Notes under the pieces: generated by a model | Told to the model about the DNA's origin: nothing | What the model saw: the letters and a program-made list of their open reading frames with translations, nothing else | Databases searched by the model: none | Shown: in pieces, positions 10,825 through 21,830 of the stretch | Layout: every line of letters starts with the position of its first letter | Numbering within the stretch: the stretch's first letter is position 1 | Made by a program: the position numbers and the translations under genes | Assembly (NCBI GenBank): GCA_020466095.1 | Contig: CM035806.1 | Location: 115,734,737 to 115,798,736 of the forward strand | DNA from: Chlorops oryzae | Taxonomy: Eukaryota > Arthropoda > Insecta > Diptera > Chloropidae | Reading direction: 5' to 3' | DNA: 64,000 nucleotides

Positions 10825-13523
10825 TATTTGGTTAAGTCGCATTGTAGAGTTAAAATATATCTGAAATTATTTGATGGGCGTAAGGGTCCTATTGTGTCAA
10901 TTGATACTACTTCAAAAGGACTAGAAGGGGTTTCAGTGATTATCATCTTCTCTTTAGTATGTACTGTAATTTTATTTTTCTTGCAAATTTCGCAATTTTG
11001 TATGAATTTCTTTACCATTTTATTCATACCTTTCCAGACATAGCGTTGTTTCAACTTAGCTATTGTCCTGTTTACACCGGTGTGACCTCCGAGTAAAGAT
11101 AAATGATTTTCTTTAATGAAACGTAACTGATCAGGTTCGTTATTAATTGATTCGGGGGGTTTGAATAAAATAATTGTTATGGGAGTGCACAATCCCTTAT
11201 TCATGTGTTTCTGCAGTGTCTCTTCATATAAAATTTTTAATTCTTGTTGACTCATAGATTCAAATACTAGGTCCTTCTTGGAAAGAGCTAGCTTACTTAT
11301 GCCATTGCTTTGTAGTACTGGAATCAGCTTCTCCAAGACCTGGCTTGTGCAGTATGGTTTATCGCTTGATTCAATCAAAACATTGTTTTTGATTATGGCA
11401 AAAGTCTGCAAATTATTAAGCTTTTTGCGTTTATTATTTCCCTGTTTTTGCACAAATTTAAGAGTAGGTAAATTTCTTATGTCCGATATAGATATACATT
11501 CCCACATGTGCGGATAGCTAATCCTCTTTGTGGGGGTAGGTGTTCTATTTGGACGGGTCACATTTTTAGTTGTACTTCTAGTTATTGCTGCAATGCATGG
11601 AATCAAAGTTTTTAACTCATTTGAGTCCACTGGAATTCTAGAAAGTGCATCAGCATTAGTGTTTAATTTTCCTTGTTTGTAAATAATCTCAAAATCATAT
11701 TCCATGAGATCCATTCGAATTCTGGTGAGTTTTGAAGAGGGGTTTTTGTGTTTAAACAATGAAACTAATGGTCTATGATCTGTTACAATTTTGAAAGTTT
11801 TTCCATAGAGGTAAGGTCTGAAATGATTTATCGCCCAATGAATAGCTAAAAGTTCTTTTTCTATTATTGGTTTATTTAGTTCGTGTGTATTTAAAGATCT
11901 ACTGGCATATGCAATAGGAAGATCGGATCCTATGGTACCTTGAGAAAGTACTGAACCAAGGGCGTAGTTTGAGGCGTCTGTGGTTAGAATGAATTCTTTT
12001 TGAAGATTTGGATATTGTAAGATTGGTGGGTTAATGAGTGAGTTTTTAAGTATTTGAAATGATTTTTCACATTCAGGGCTCCAATTAAAAACTACGTTCT
12101 TTTTGAGTAAATTATTCAGGGGGTTTGCCATTTCTGCAAAGTTTTTTACGAATTTTCTATAATAATTGCAAAATGCAACGAATCTTCTTACTTCATTTGA
12201 ATTTGTAGGTCTTGGAAAGTCTTTCACTACCTTGCATTTTTCTGGGTCAGCTGTTACGCCAAGGTCTGTTATTTTATGACCTAAAAATATTACTTCGTTT
12301 TTAAAAAAGTTACATTTTGATGCATTTAACTGTAAATTGTATTTTTGTAATCTTTGGAATACTTGTTGAAGATTTGAATTATGCTCTGATATTGTTTTGC
12401 CAAAAACTATAATGTCGTCTATATATATAAAGCATATATTGTCTAAGCCTGAGAGTGCTATTGTCAACATTCTTTGAAAACTGTTTGAAGCTAATTTTAA
12501 TCCAAATGGAACGGTTTTAAAATGATAATGTCCGTTGTTTGTTGAAAAAGCTGTTAAAGGTCTTGATTGTTTACTGAGCGGAATTTGATGGAATGAATTT
12601 GTCATGTCTAATGTGGAGAAATATTTAGCACCTTCTAATTTATCGAGTACATCCTCCAATCTTGAAATGGGAAATTTGTCATCGACTAGTTTTTTATTTA
12701 GCTGGCGAAAATCAACTACTAATCGCCATTTTTTTTCTTGTCCTGAGTCTTTTTTTGGTACTATTAGTAAAGGTGAATTGTAGGGGCTAGTAGAATGTTC
12801 AATAATGCCTTTGTTTAGCAGTTCTTGAACCTGTTTATTGATTTCATTTAGTTGGCTATGGGGAAGGCGATAATTTTTAATATAAATAGGACTGTAGTCT
12901 GTTAGTACTAGCTTTTGTTCATAAAAGTTATTAACTGATAATTCTTCATTGTTTAAATAAAATAGATTTTGAAATTTATTGCAAAGAGCCGTTATTGATT
13001 TGCTAGTGGAATAGTCTAAATTTTGTAAATTCAAAAGCGTTTTCAACTTTAACCATCGCAAGTTTAAATCGTTGGTGGACAAATATTTTTGTTTCCTTAT
13101 ATTAGTGAGAAGAACTTCTTTGGGAATTAAATCAAAAATGTGGTCGATGCCTCTATGTGTAAAAGAAAAGGTAAAATTTTCATAGTTAATCTTTGCTCTG
13201 AACTTTGCAAAAAAATCTCTTCCTAAAATTCCACTTGACCTTATAGGAAATGAATCATCTACAACACTGAATTTGTGTCTTAAAACACTATCCTCTATAT
13301 TTATAGGCAAAATACATGTCCCTAAAGTCACAATGTCTTTCTTTGAGATTCCTGAAATTGCACATGAGTCGCTACTGTCAATGCATATATTACACAAATG
13401 TTCATATTTAATTAATGATATATCTGCCCCTGTATCTATTAAAAATGAAAGAATGTTATTATTACATTTAATATAAGCATAATTACTGTGATCAAAATTT
13501 ACAGTGAAATGAAAAATTTTCAT
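10825..13523 (-). pseudogene. pol: gypsy Pol, N-terminal part: protease, RT, RNase H, start of integrase
   Basis: About 900 residues open from the Met at 13523. Protease: DTGAD at 30-34 and GILGRDFF at 98-105. Reverse transcriptase: FSTLDMTNSFHQ near 302-312 and the catalytic YIDD at 367-370. RNase H: TTDAS (D516) and VTDHR (D582). Integrase: HHCC zinc module with H807, H814, C844 and C847, then the first catalytic Asp, D876, in SIDTIGP. The frame runs to 10825, where the mariner begins. The pol frame is open upstream of the Met and overlaps the end of gag in the -1 frame, so Gag-Pol is probably made by -1 frameshifting. All active-site residues are intact. Confidence 0.95.
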
Positions 13524-13540
13524 ATAATTCCCCGAGTGAC

Positions 13541-13769
13541 CTAATCTGCTACCTGTTCGGTATCGGGGGTACTCAAGTTTCCCTGTTGCTCTGTGCCATT
13601 TACAAAAAATGCAGTATGCCTTACATTATTTTGGCTTTGAGAGTTATTCGAATTTGAATTCGCACGAGCATTGTTGTTGTTGTGCCTTTGATTTTGGAAA
13701 TTGTTGTTGTTGTTGTATTGTGCACTTTGCTGATATGCGAGACGATCGCGGGTGCCTTGTCGGTTACCG

Positions 13770-13809
<40 letters not shown>

Positions 13810-14917
13810 AGCGATTGTTGAAGCGGTTGTTGTAATTGTTGTTGTTGTTTCCTCTGCGATCGTATTGCTGCTGTCTGTTGTATGTTTGGTTGTTTTGATG
13901 ACTTGAGTTTGTCGAATGATTTTGTTGTGTCTGTCTGTTGTTATCATGTCTCCTATTACAATTTTGCCTCTGCTGATTACCTTTATGCTGTTTTTTTCCG
14001 TTGCGCTGTCTATACATCATGATACGAGCTTCTTCCGTATGATCTGATTCTTGCGCTATTTGGAGAGCCTCATTAAAAGTGGTGACTCTACTTGCTGCAA
14101 TTGTTTGTGCTATGTTAGCATTTGTTATGCCTCGTTTTAGCACATTAAGGGCTATCACATCATTTGATTTGATTATAGCTGCCTTTTCTGCTGGTGTTTG
14201 CAGCGTTGAAATTTGTATTGAATTTAATTCCGAAATTAAACTTTCGATGGTTTCAGCGAATTTAGATATTGGTTTTCGGCCTTGTGTTGCTCTGGATAAT
14301 TCATCTAATACAGTGTTTGCAGTTTTTCTGGGCTTGAATATTGCCTTTAAATTTTGTATTAGATTTTCTATGCCAGTTGTGCCAAGTAATTCGAGTTTTG
14401 TTTTTACTTTATCTGGTATTTTGGTGTTGAAGACTAATGCAAAATAAGTGGGTTTTTTACTATCTGGAATTTCTGCGTTAAATAATTTGATTAAGTTGAT
14501 AAATTTTTGAGCATCTTCTAATCTGCCTGAAAATTCTGGTATGGCCTTAGTGTACTGTATCACGTTGAAGTTTGATTCTGTCATTCTTGTTTCTTTTTTA
14601 TTTTTCTGGTATAATGATAAAAAGGACGAAACGCACGTTGCAATGACTTTAAATGTTATTAATTTTCTATGGTCTTCCAATTTGCTGTTCAAAATCGTGA
14701 GGATAGCAAAATATAATTCTCTTGCTGTTTTTGTGGCTGCTGTTTGAAAATTTTCCTCCGCGTCTTTAATAGCGTCGATCAGCCCGTTGTACAATTTTTC
14801 ATTTTCTTCCTTTTTACTTATGAGAGTTTTCTTTGTGTATTTTCTCGTCGGGGTCTTTTTGAGATTGGACAAGTTATGTTTTAGACGCGCAAGTATTTCT
14901 TGCGTCAATGCTTCCAT
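13541..14917 (-). CDS. gag: gypsy Gag with Asn-rich tail
   Basis: 458 residues, starting at the ATG at 14917. The first 270 residues are helical and charged as in mdg1/412-type Gag (EFSGRLEDAQKFI, ISKFAETIESL). The C-terminal third is Asn/Gln/Arg-rich, with a run of 13 Asn encoded by a GTT/AAC trinucleotide repeat near 13766-13808. There are no CCHC knuckles; the basic Arg/Asn tail probably replaces them in RNA binding, as in the mdg1/412 group. The frame is intact. Gag assembles the virus-like particle in the cytoplasm. The poly-Asn tract can vary between copies. Confidence 0.9.
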
Positions 14918-14923
14918 ATATGA

Positions 14924-15166
14924 TTAGTTGGATCTGACGTCAGTAAGGCATGCCACAGATCTAGCTGCTTTAAGAGCTTCTTGCCTTTTATTCTTTTTGT
15001 TTATTCTATAAATTTTAAGGGTTAAATTCAATATGCAAATGATTAGAATTGCCCATAAAATGACTTCGTGTTGATCCAGGACTTCTGAATGATAATTTTG
15101 ATTGTTGATTATCTGAACCTGCGGGTCTCCCGATTGTGTTGTTGGCTTAGAGTTTGTGGTTCCCAT
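14924..15166 (-). CDS. Small N-myristoylated-type membrane ORF upstream of gag
   Basis: 80 residues beginning MGTTNSKP, a Gly2 context that could be myristoylated. A hydrophobic segment follows at about 35-53 (EVILWAILIICILNLTLKIY), then a Lys/Arg-rich cytoplasmic-type tail. The stop lies seven bases before the gag ATG, suggesting translation coupled or sequential with gag. Small ORFs of this design precede gag in some mdg1/412-group elements; function is not established to my knowledge. It is intact in a very young element, so it is probably not decaying sequence. A membrane-targeting role is inference. Confidence 0.65.
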   Translation of the reverse strand: MGTTNSKPTTQSGDPQVQIINNQNYHSEVLDQHEVILWAILIICILNLTLKIYRINKKNKRQEALKAARSVACLTDVRSN

Positions 15167-15591
15167 GGTTTTTGGAAATGAAATGTATTTGTATTTCTCA
15201 AATGTGGATTTTTGTCTTCTAAGTATTTTCCACGAAGCATATATTTCGGTGAGCGTCTTCAGTCGTCTATGACACAGAGCAATTACAATATATTGGGAAA
15301 AATATATATATTTTTTTTTTTTTTTTGGGTTTTAAATATAGTCTTTTTTAATGAAAATTTTTGTATGTGATTCTCATCTCAATTTGTCTGAGCGTATAAA
15401 AAAAATTCCATGTATTTGTTCAAAGCTTTAAAATTGAGTGGAGATAAACAAAATTAATTTATGGCAAGGCTGCTAGTGCTATGGTTAAAATAAAAAATTA
15501 TTTTTTTTTTTTTTGAAATTTCTGCTTAGGCAAAGGAATTGTCGATTTTTTTTTTTTTTTTCAAAGGAAAGGATCAGAAGGATCCAAATTT

Positions 15592-15608
15592 GGTCGGCAG
15601 GATCGCCA
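15592..15608 (-). other. Primer-binding site of the gypsy element
   Basis: Minus strand TGGCGATCCTGCCGACC directly follows the 5' LTR end (15609). It resembles the TGGCGACC-type site of the mdg1/412 group. The tRNA is not identified here. Confidence 0.75.
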
Positions 15609-16155
15609 TGTAGTGTATCCTTCGCGTAGAAGAATTAATATTTTTATTTTATAGTTTTTATTTCTTTATATCCTAAAGGTTTTTATTTTGTTATGTCCCG
15701 CTATTGCTGAGCGGCAGGACTCGCAAATCTATTTGGCGGCTAGCGCCCAATATCTCTATATTTATACGGCGGAGATACGCCAAAGGAGTCAGCGACTAGC
15801 GCTTAATTCACCTTTTTATATTTATCCGGCGAAAGGTGCGCCAAATCGAGAATGGATAAGCAAAGGGTTTCGCATGTAAATCCAATCTGAAGTTCCAACT
15901 GAACTTCAAGCTTTATTTATATCAAAAATATGTTAAGTAAGCATAAATGAATTACAATTGGAAAATATAGAATCTTATGACTTAGCTTGTGAGGTATGCT
16001 GACAAAACACTTTCCCACGATTCGACGACGCTGCCTGCAAAATATGTTGCTCATGCAATGAGTGCAGCTTGCAAAGAATTTGGTCATATGAAACCATTTA
16101 TGTCGTGAATGAAGTGGAAAAATGCGTTTGTGCGTTCGTGTGTATACATACTACA
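15609..16155 (-). repeat. 5' LTR of the gypsy element
   Basis: 547 bp, matching the left LTR except for one substitution seen by eye. As the 5' LTR it should hold the promoter, but I do not see a convincing TATA box. A 63-codon antisense frame present in both LTRs has no coding support. Confidence 0.95.
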
Positions 16156-16412
16156 ACACGTTTTGAGTTAACAACGGGGATTACCTATTTAAGACCCTAT
16201 CTTTAATGTGGCGTTCTCCGTTTTTTGATATCTCTTCTCGTTTTCGAGATATCAGCGGGACATTTGTCACACGTGCTGGTAGAATTTTTGTTTTTTTGCG
16301 ATTTTGTTCCATGTGCACAGCAATTAGCACGTAGTACATTTATCGATATAAAATCGGCTGAACAAATCGCTAAGTAAAATAGTGTACCACGTGCAATCAA
16401 AATGTAAACAAG

Positions 16413-18573
16413 ATGGACGGGCATCAAGTTACTCTGGAATTGGAGGAAATCTATGAGTAATAAATAGAAATTAAAATTTATTTATTAATTTGATTTAATC
16501 AAATTCAATTATAAAACAGAATATATGAACCCTTCTGCCCAAATGACGAAATGCCCTGGCCGATTGTTGAGGAGAATGAAAACGAAAGTGCTGGTATGGA
16601 TGAGTATGTGCCAAATAAGAACTTTATTTGTAATTTGGTGCTTTATTTTATTAAAGTATGTAAAATTCCTTATATATAAATAGAGATACGTCTTGCTTGA
16701 CAGCGGAGCTGCATGCTATTCAATCAGCTGAACACACAGAGGACAACGAGGCTTTTAAAGTTTCTGGAATAAGCGTTCTGAGCGAAGGTAAGCCAAATGC
16801 AATAAGCAAAAAAGTCACTTTCTCCTTAGGGACATATATTTTACAGCAACCAATACGGGTTTGAACACCAGAAAACGCAAAAAAAACCCTAAATGCTGGA
16901 AGCAAAATATGCGTACGGCACTCTGCGAAAATGGCTTCCCATTCGTCGACAAAAAAGGCAACTTAAGACCAGGGAAAAGTATGGGCCCGCCTTGTGCATC
17001 AAATTGCTACTATTCGTGCACAGAAAATATTTCGGCCGAGCAAAGACAATCCATTCATGAAGACTTTTGGAAGCTTAGTGCGCACGAGAAACACATATTT
17101 TATGCCAATTTCGTGAAGAAAGGTGCTATTCCGCGCAGGAGAATTAAATACAACAACGAAAATGAATCGATAAAGAAGAACACGTTCCACTTTTATTTTA
17201 AAGTTCATGAAAGGACCATAAAAGTGTGCAGAAAATATTTTTTGAGCACTCTAAGTATCTCTTCCAGAAAAATCTCATATTTCTACGAAAAATATTATGA
17301 AAAAGAAACTTTACCATCCGTGTCAACACTTTCGACTCGTGGTCGAAAACCTTTTCCCGCAAATCATGTTCAGGAAGTAAAAAATCATATTTAAAGCTTC
17401 CCTACTATAGAGTCGCATTACTGCCGATCCTCAACAAGTCGCCAATACTTAGAGGCTCACCTCAGTGTTACAAAAATGTATAACCTTTACAAGGCTAATG
17501 CTCAAAATCCTGTCAGTCTTCATTTTTATCGGAAGATCTTTAATACTGAATATAACTACTATTTTAATGTGCCGAAAAAAGATATATGCGATAAGTGCTC
17601 TATATTTGAAGCAAAATCAGGAAAAGCCTCACAAGGAGAGGTAGAAATGCACCATAGCCACTTGAATGAAAAAAATTATACAAAAATTGAGCACGATTTT
17701 GATGTGAAAAATATTGAAGAAGGAACGGCAATCATAATATACGATCTACAAAATGTATTTAACCTTCCAAAAATGTAAGCGTCCAACTTTTTTTACAAAC
17801 GAAAATTAAACGTATTTAACTTAACCGCTACGCTTCTCACGAAAGGCCATGACAAAGTAACCTATTGCGCTGTATGGGATGAAACATTGAGTGGACGCTC
17901 TGGAAATGACTTTGCCAGCGCGCTAGTCAAAATATTGCAAGAAGCAATAAATGAATATCCAGATATCAACAGCTTTATTCTGTGGAGTGATTCCTGTGTG
18001 CCGCAGAACCGGAATCAAATTACGTCAACAGCTTTGCTGCAGGTTTTGTATTCCAATCCCACGATTAAAGAAATTAAACAAAAATTTGGTGAGCCTGGAC
18101 ACTCCTCATTGCAAGAAGTGGATTGCGTCCACAGCACTATAGAAAAATACCTGAAGAATATTGAAATATCAAGTCCAGCTTCTCTTATTCGTCTTTTGGA
18201 AAATGCACGTTTCCCTAAAGTAAAACTTAAACTAGTCAAATTGAGTAGTACTGATTTCAAACTATATTCAACCAAAGCATCAAGACTTAATTTTAAGGAT
18301 ATTAACTTTTTAAAATGCAAAACAATACTTTATGAACAAAAGAACTTATTTAGATTGGGTCGAAAAGTATCGTTCAAAAATACGATGTACGAGAACTTTG
18401 ACATAACAAAAACAAAAGGCAGATATTCAAACCTTGACAAAATTTGGGAGCAAAGTCTTGCTGAAGCTCCAAACAATAAATTAAGCGTACAAAAAATAAA
18501 CGATTTACAAAGCATGCTTATGTATTTTAAAAATGAAGAAGACATTCAATTTTGTAAAATTCTTCTAAACTGA
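16413..18573 (+). pseudogene. DUF7869-like transposase gene, three introns, two stops
   Basis: Four exons join in one frame: 16413-16456, 16520-16593, 16704-16787 and 16847-18573, each junction GT-AG with matching phase. The first ATG gives MDGHQVTLELEEIYE. The last exon has KKNPKCWKQN, a Cys cluster (GPPCASNCYYSC), SHYCRSSTSRQYLEAH, NPVSLHFYRKIFNTEYNYYF, KKDICDKC and SDSCVPQNRNQ. These motifs mark a widespread arthropod transposase family (DUF7869-like, RNase H fold). In-frame TAA codons at 17392-17394 and 17776-17778 break the protein without shifting the frame. It would act on the terminal repeats at 8036 and 19654. The superfamily is not assigned. Confidence 0.7.
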
Positions 18574-19635
18574 AAGCTAAAAGACTGGTTTTAAACTATG
18601 TTGTTAACTATTTTTATATTTTATGTAGTTGCTGCTACTGCTGTATCATTGAAAAGACTGGAAGTAATTACTTTTTTATATTTTTATAAATAATAGATTA
18701 GGCTTAAGAGTTCAACCTACGAGTATTTTTGTTGAACTAATTTTTTATGTTGTACTTTGCGAAAAGTTTTGAGAATATTATTGTTTGTTTTTAAAGAAAA
18801 ATAAAAAAAGGCTTTCTAAAGCTACACAGAAAATGCTTGGAATTTTTTACTTCTTAACTTCTGATATACTTTTTTCTCTTGGCTTATTACTTTAAAATAG
18901 AATACCATACACAAACTTTTAAAAAATATCATTTTTAACGAAATTTGTATTGGAACGCATTTTGAGAATGGAATATCAGGTCGGGGAACTTAAGGATAAA
19001 CGTATTGGAATTCCAAAAATAATGGGGGTTGAAGTTAGAAAAAAAGGTAGCATAACGTTTTTCGGGGTGGTCCATGTAAATTTAAAAAATGTCATCTTTG
19101 TTTGCCGACCTCCCAAGTCTCGAAGAAAAAAGGTCATAGGTGCTCGTCCATAGAGGCCGTAACGTTTTTTTTTTTTTTCCAAATTTTTAACTCCTCCACC
19201 GCTCTCTTATCTAAAAATTGCCCAACAAATTTTTTTTGCTCTCAATGTCACCTGGACGAAGCATTGACTGTGATATCCTTTAAAGATTTAACTATTTGAA
19301 CATCTTTTTTTCCATTTCTTTATCAATAATTTGAAAACCAATAGAAAAATAAAGAACTGAAAAATTTGCTTCCTGATTTTGTACTATGTGCATGAATTAA
19401 TATACAAAACAGACAACGAACGGCACATAGTACAATCACTGATTTCGAAAAATCAATTCTTACAATCAAACAGAAATCAAGTATTGCTGAAAAGCACTTG
19501 CATTGTATTATTTGAACTGTGTTTTATAAGTCTGCAAAATTTAAAAATCATTGACCGTACTGTTTTTGAGATATCTATTCCCAAACTTTAAACGCAATTT
19601 CTCAAAAATAGCTAAATGGCGTATGGGACAACATT
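18574..19635. other. 3' non-coding part of the DUF7869-like transposon
   Basis: No further gene. It contains a short inverted segment around an ACGTTTTT motif (about 19040-19180) and AT-rich sequence up to the right terminal repeat. Non-coding by inspection. Confidence 0.5.
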
Positions 19636-19654
19636 TTACTCGCTCGACGATATG

Positions 19655-19880
19655 TGTCAGACCGGGGACTTATCAGCCAACCTGTTAGAAACACTTTAGA
19701 ATTTTATATCTTTAAAACTCATTAACGCAACAGCAAACTGTGACTTAAACATTTATTCCTTTTTGACGCAGAACATAAGCGCATAGACTCGAATATGATT
19801 TCTGATTTCTTGACTCGCGAAGCACACAGCCGTTCAAGTAGATACGTACGTTGATGTGTAAGCACACAACATCAAGTTTG
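19655..19880. mobile_element. Long-inverted-repeat element, left copy (part 2 of 2)
   Basis: Continues the arm interrupted at 8035. It matches 58555-58700 and the reverse complement of 55945-56100, ending GTTGATGTGTAAGCACACA. About 40 bases (GTCAGACCGGGGACTTATC and neighbours) at the junction are extra compared with the other arms. Confidence 0.6.
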
Positions 19881-19885
19881 CATAT

Positions 19886-20576
19886 CCCAGCAGATAATTG
19901 GATCATCCAAAGAGTAATCTTAGATCGCTCATTTGCGAGTAATGGATTAATAGAGAATGCTCAGATTTCATATATTTTTTAACATAGGATGTCCCGGCGG
20001 AGGAGTAAACCTTTTGACCTCGGAAAGGAGATCAAGTGGAGTAGTCTTTTCCAATTCAAGAGAGAGCATAAGCGGAGTAATATATTGCTCGCGTCTTAGT
20101 CCAAATGAATGGATAAGTCATTAAATAACATAGGTTGCTCTCATATTACTCCAAATGAATGATTAAGCTGGGAACATATCCCAGCAGATAATTATGGATT
20201 AATACCTTAACCGAGCAAAAGAAGAGTAATGACTTATTCATCCATTTGGAGTAAGAAGCGAGCAATCGAGGTTTTATTTCAATTTTTATAATCGCTTAAT
20301 CATTCATTTGGAGTAATATGAGAGCAACCTATGTTATTTAATGACTTATCCATTCATTTGGACTAAGACGCGAGCAATATATTACTCCGCTTATGCTCTC
20401 TCTTGAATTGGAAAAGACTACTCCACTTGATCTCCTTTCCGAGGTCAAAAGGTTTACTCCTCCGCCGGGACATCCTATGTTAAAAAATATATGAAATCTG
20501 AGCATTCTCTATTAATCCATTACTCGCAAATGAGCGATCTAAGATTACTCTTTGGATGATCCAATTATCTGCTGGG
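19886..20576. mobile_element. Palindromic fold-back element with 283-bp arms
   Basis: Left arm 19886-20168 and right arm 20294-20576 are reverse complements over all 283 bases as far as I can read, around a 125-bp spacer. Termini are CCCAGCAGATAATTG. The spacer starts again with CCCAGCAGATAATT and repeats parts of the arm. The arms carry the motif GAGTAAT or close variants many times. No coding capacity and no clear target duplication. Confidence 0.85.
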
Positions 20577-20679
20577 TTCGGCGATATAGGCTCAAAAAAA
20601 ACACACACACAAGGATTGAAGATCAATGTGAAAGAGTAGCACAATTGACTATTCTCACTAAAGGGCTCTACGCTCTAAT

Positions 20680-21179
20680 GGGCTCTGCGCAGATATGCAG
20701 GAAGTAATTTTCCTATACTAAACACATGCAAAAAAAACCAAGAAGTACTTTGAGTTACTTCTGATACTTCAACGAATACGCAGAGCAATCGAACATGCAG
20801 GGTTGCATTTAAATCATACATTTTCTAATTTCTGTCGACCTGTCATCGAAATCTCAACTCTGATTTCCTTTCTTCACAATAATGAGCTCGTTACTTCCTT
20901 TCAGTTTACTTTAACAGCGTTGAGCCCTTATGGGCTCTGCGCAGATATGCAGGAAGTAAATTTTCTATACTTAACACATGCAAAAAAAAAACGAAGAAGT
21001 ACTTTGAGTTACTGCTAATACTTCAACTAATTCGCAGATTAAAAGCAATCGAACACTCAGGGTTGCATTTAAATCAAACATTTTCTATATTTCTGTCGAC
21101 TTGTCATCGAAATTTTAACTCTGGTTTCCTTTCTTCACAAGAAAGAGCAGTATACTTCTTACATATCTGCGTACAGCCC
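20680..21179 (+). mobile_element. MITE family E, two tandem copies
   Basis: Two head-to-tail copies start at 20680 and 20932 with GGGCTCTGCGCAGATATGCA. The last ends with the inverted terminus ATATCTGCGTACAGCCC. The full terminal repeat (GGGCTCTACGCAGATATGCA) is best seen in the single copy at 44992-45236; an inverted copy lies at 46411-46679. Non-coding. Confidence 0.7.
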
Positions 21180-21447
21180 ATTAAGGGCGAACAAGATGAC
21201 GGATTTCGGTTTTTGTTTTCGTGCGTACAACTGGACACCCTGCAGTAATTATCAATAGTGACTGATTCAATCTGTCACTAGTTCCTCCGTCACCGTCACT
21301 AGTGACCAACTGTACCCGTGCCAATGTATTCTCCTATGGACACTTTGTATGAGCATATGTTCGAGCGGACACCAGTTGACGATTGAACTGGTGATGCTCT
21401 AGAGGCAGCTCATTAGCTATATTACCTAAATAGAAAGCGCCGCGCAC

Positions 21448-21526
21448 AGGGCTCGGATGGCTCAGTGTGAAGAGTCTGGCCTAGCGACCTGGAGACCCGT
21501 GTTCGAATCTCGCTCGGGCGGGTGCC
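21448..21526 (+). other. tRNA-like module 1 (Pol III box A/box B)
   Basis: A box-A-like TGGCTCAGTGTG is followed by a box-B-like GTTCGAATC. The acceptor halves GCTCGGA and CTCGGGC can pair six or seven times including G-T. The anticodon and T stems pair poorly, so it is not a normal tRNA gene. A T-run of about 15 follows at once, as a Pol III terminator would. It lies in the MITE 21238-21955. Confidence 0.45.
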
Positions 21527-21755
21527 AATTTTTTTTTTTTTTTAAGTGGATAACATTATAGTAGTCTAACAGGCTTTAAAAAAAATTTTTTTGTGCGAAA
21601 AAAATGGAAATATTAAGTTATTGAAAATATAATTCATGAGAATTTTCGCACGAACTGTGAAAGCATTCACGAGAATTCAGAATGGAAACTTTTTTTTCTC
21701 TCTCTCACCCATAAGAATAATCCTCCAAATTTTACAATTTTCCACTTTTTCTCGC

Positions 21756-21830
21756 CTGCCCTGGGATTCGAACACAGGCCTTCGGATTGATGATCGGACA
21801 TGCTAGCCACTACGCTACGGAGCCTTCTGA
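21756..21830 (-). other. tRNA-like module 2 (Pol III box A/box B)
   Basis: Minus strand box A TAGCGTAGTGGCTAGCA and box B GTGTTCGAATCCC match Pol III consensus well. The T arm can pair; the anticodon arm does not fold canonically. It faces module 1 inside the same MITE. Confidence 0.45.

Larger units (their letters stand above)
8082..16155 (-). mobile_element. Ty3/gypsy retrotransposon, mdg1/412-like, nearly intact
   Basis: Two 547-bp LTRs (8082-8628 and 15609-16155) start TGTAG and end CTACA. They are flanked by the 4-bp duplication ACAC (8078-8081 and 16156-16159). The order on the minus strand is LTR, primer-binding site, small membrane ORF, gag, pol, polypurine tract, LTR. I found one difference between the LTRs (A at about 8597, C at the matching base near 16124), so insertion was very recent. 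No env. The pol gene is split by a mariner at 9538-10824. Confidence 0.95.
8036..19654 (+). mobile_element. DNA transposon with DUF7869-like transposase, holding a gypsy element
   Basis: The ends are inverted repeats of about 22 bases beginning CATATCGTCGAGCGAG at 8036 and its reverse complement ending at 19654. The transposase gene lies at 16413-18573 on the plus strand. The gypsy element 8082-16155 was inserted 46 bases inside the left end with ACAC duplication; without it the transposon would be about 3.5 kb. The target-site duplication is unclear because the flanks, arms of another element, have diverged. Confidence 0.65.

Noticed and set aside
13609..13947. Poly-Cys, poly-Val and poly-Thr frames near gag
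   Set aside because: Other-frame and antisense readings of the trinucleotide repeat that encodes the Asn tract of Gag.
21448..21526. Functional tRNA gene
   Set aside because: Box A and B are present but the anticodon and T stems do not pair properly, and the sequence is inside a MITE.
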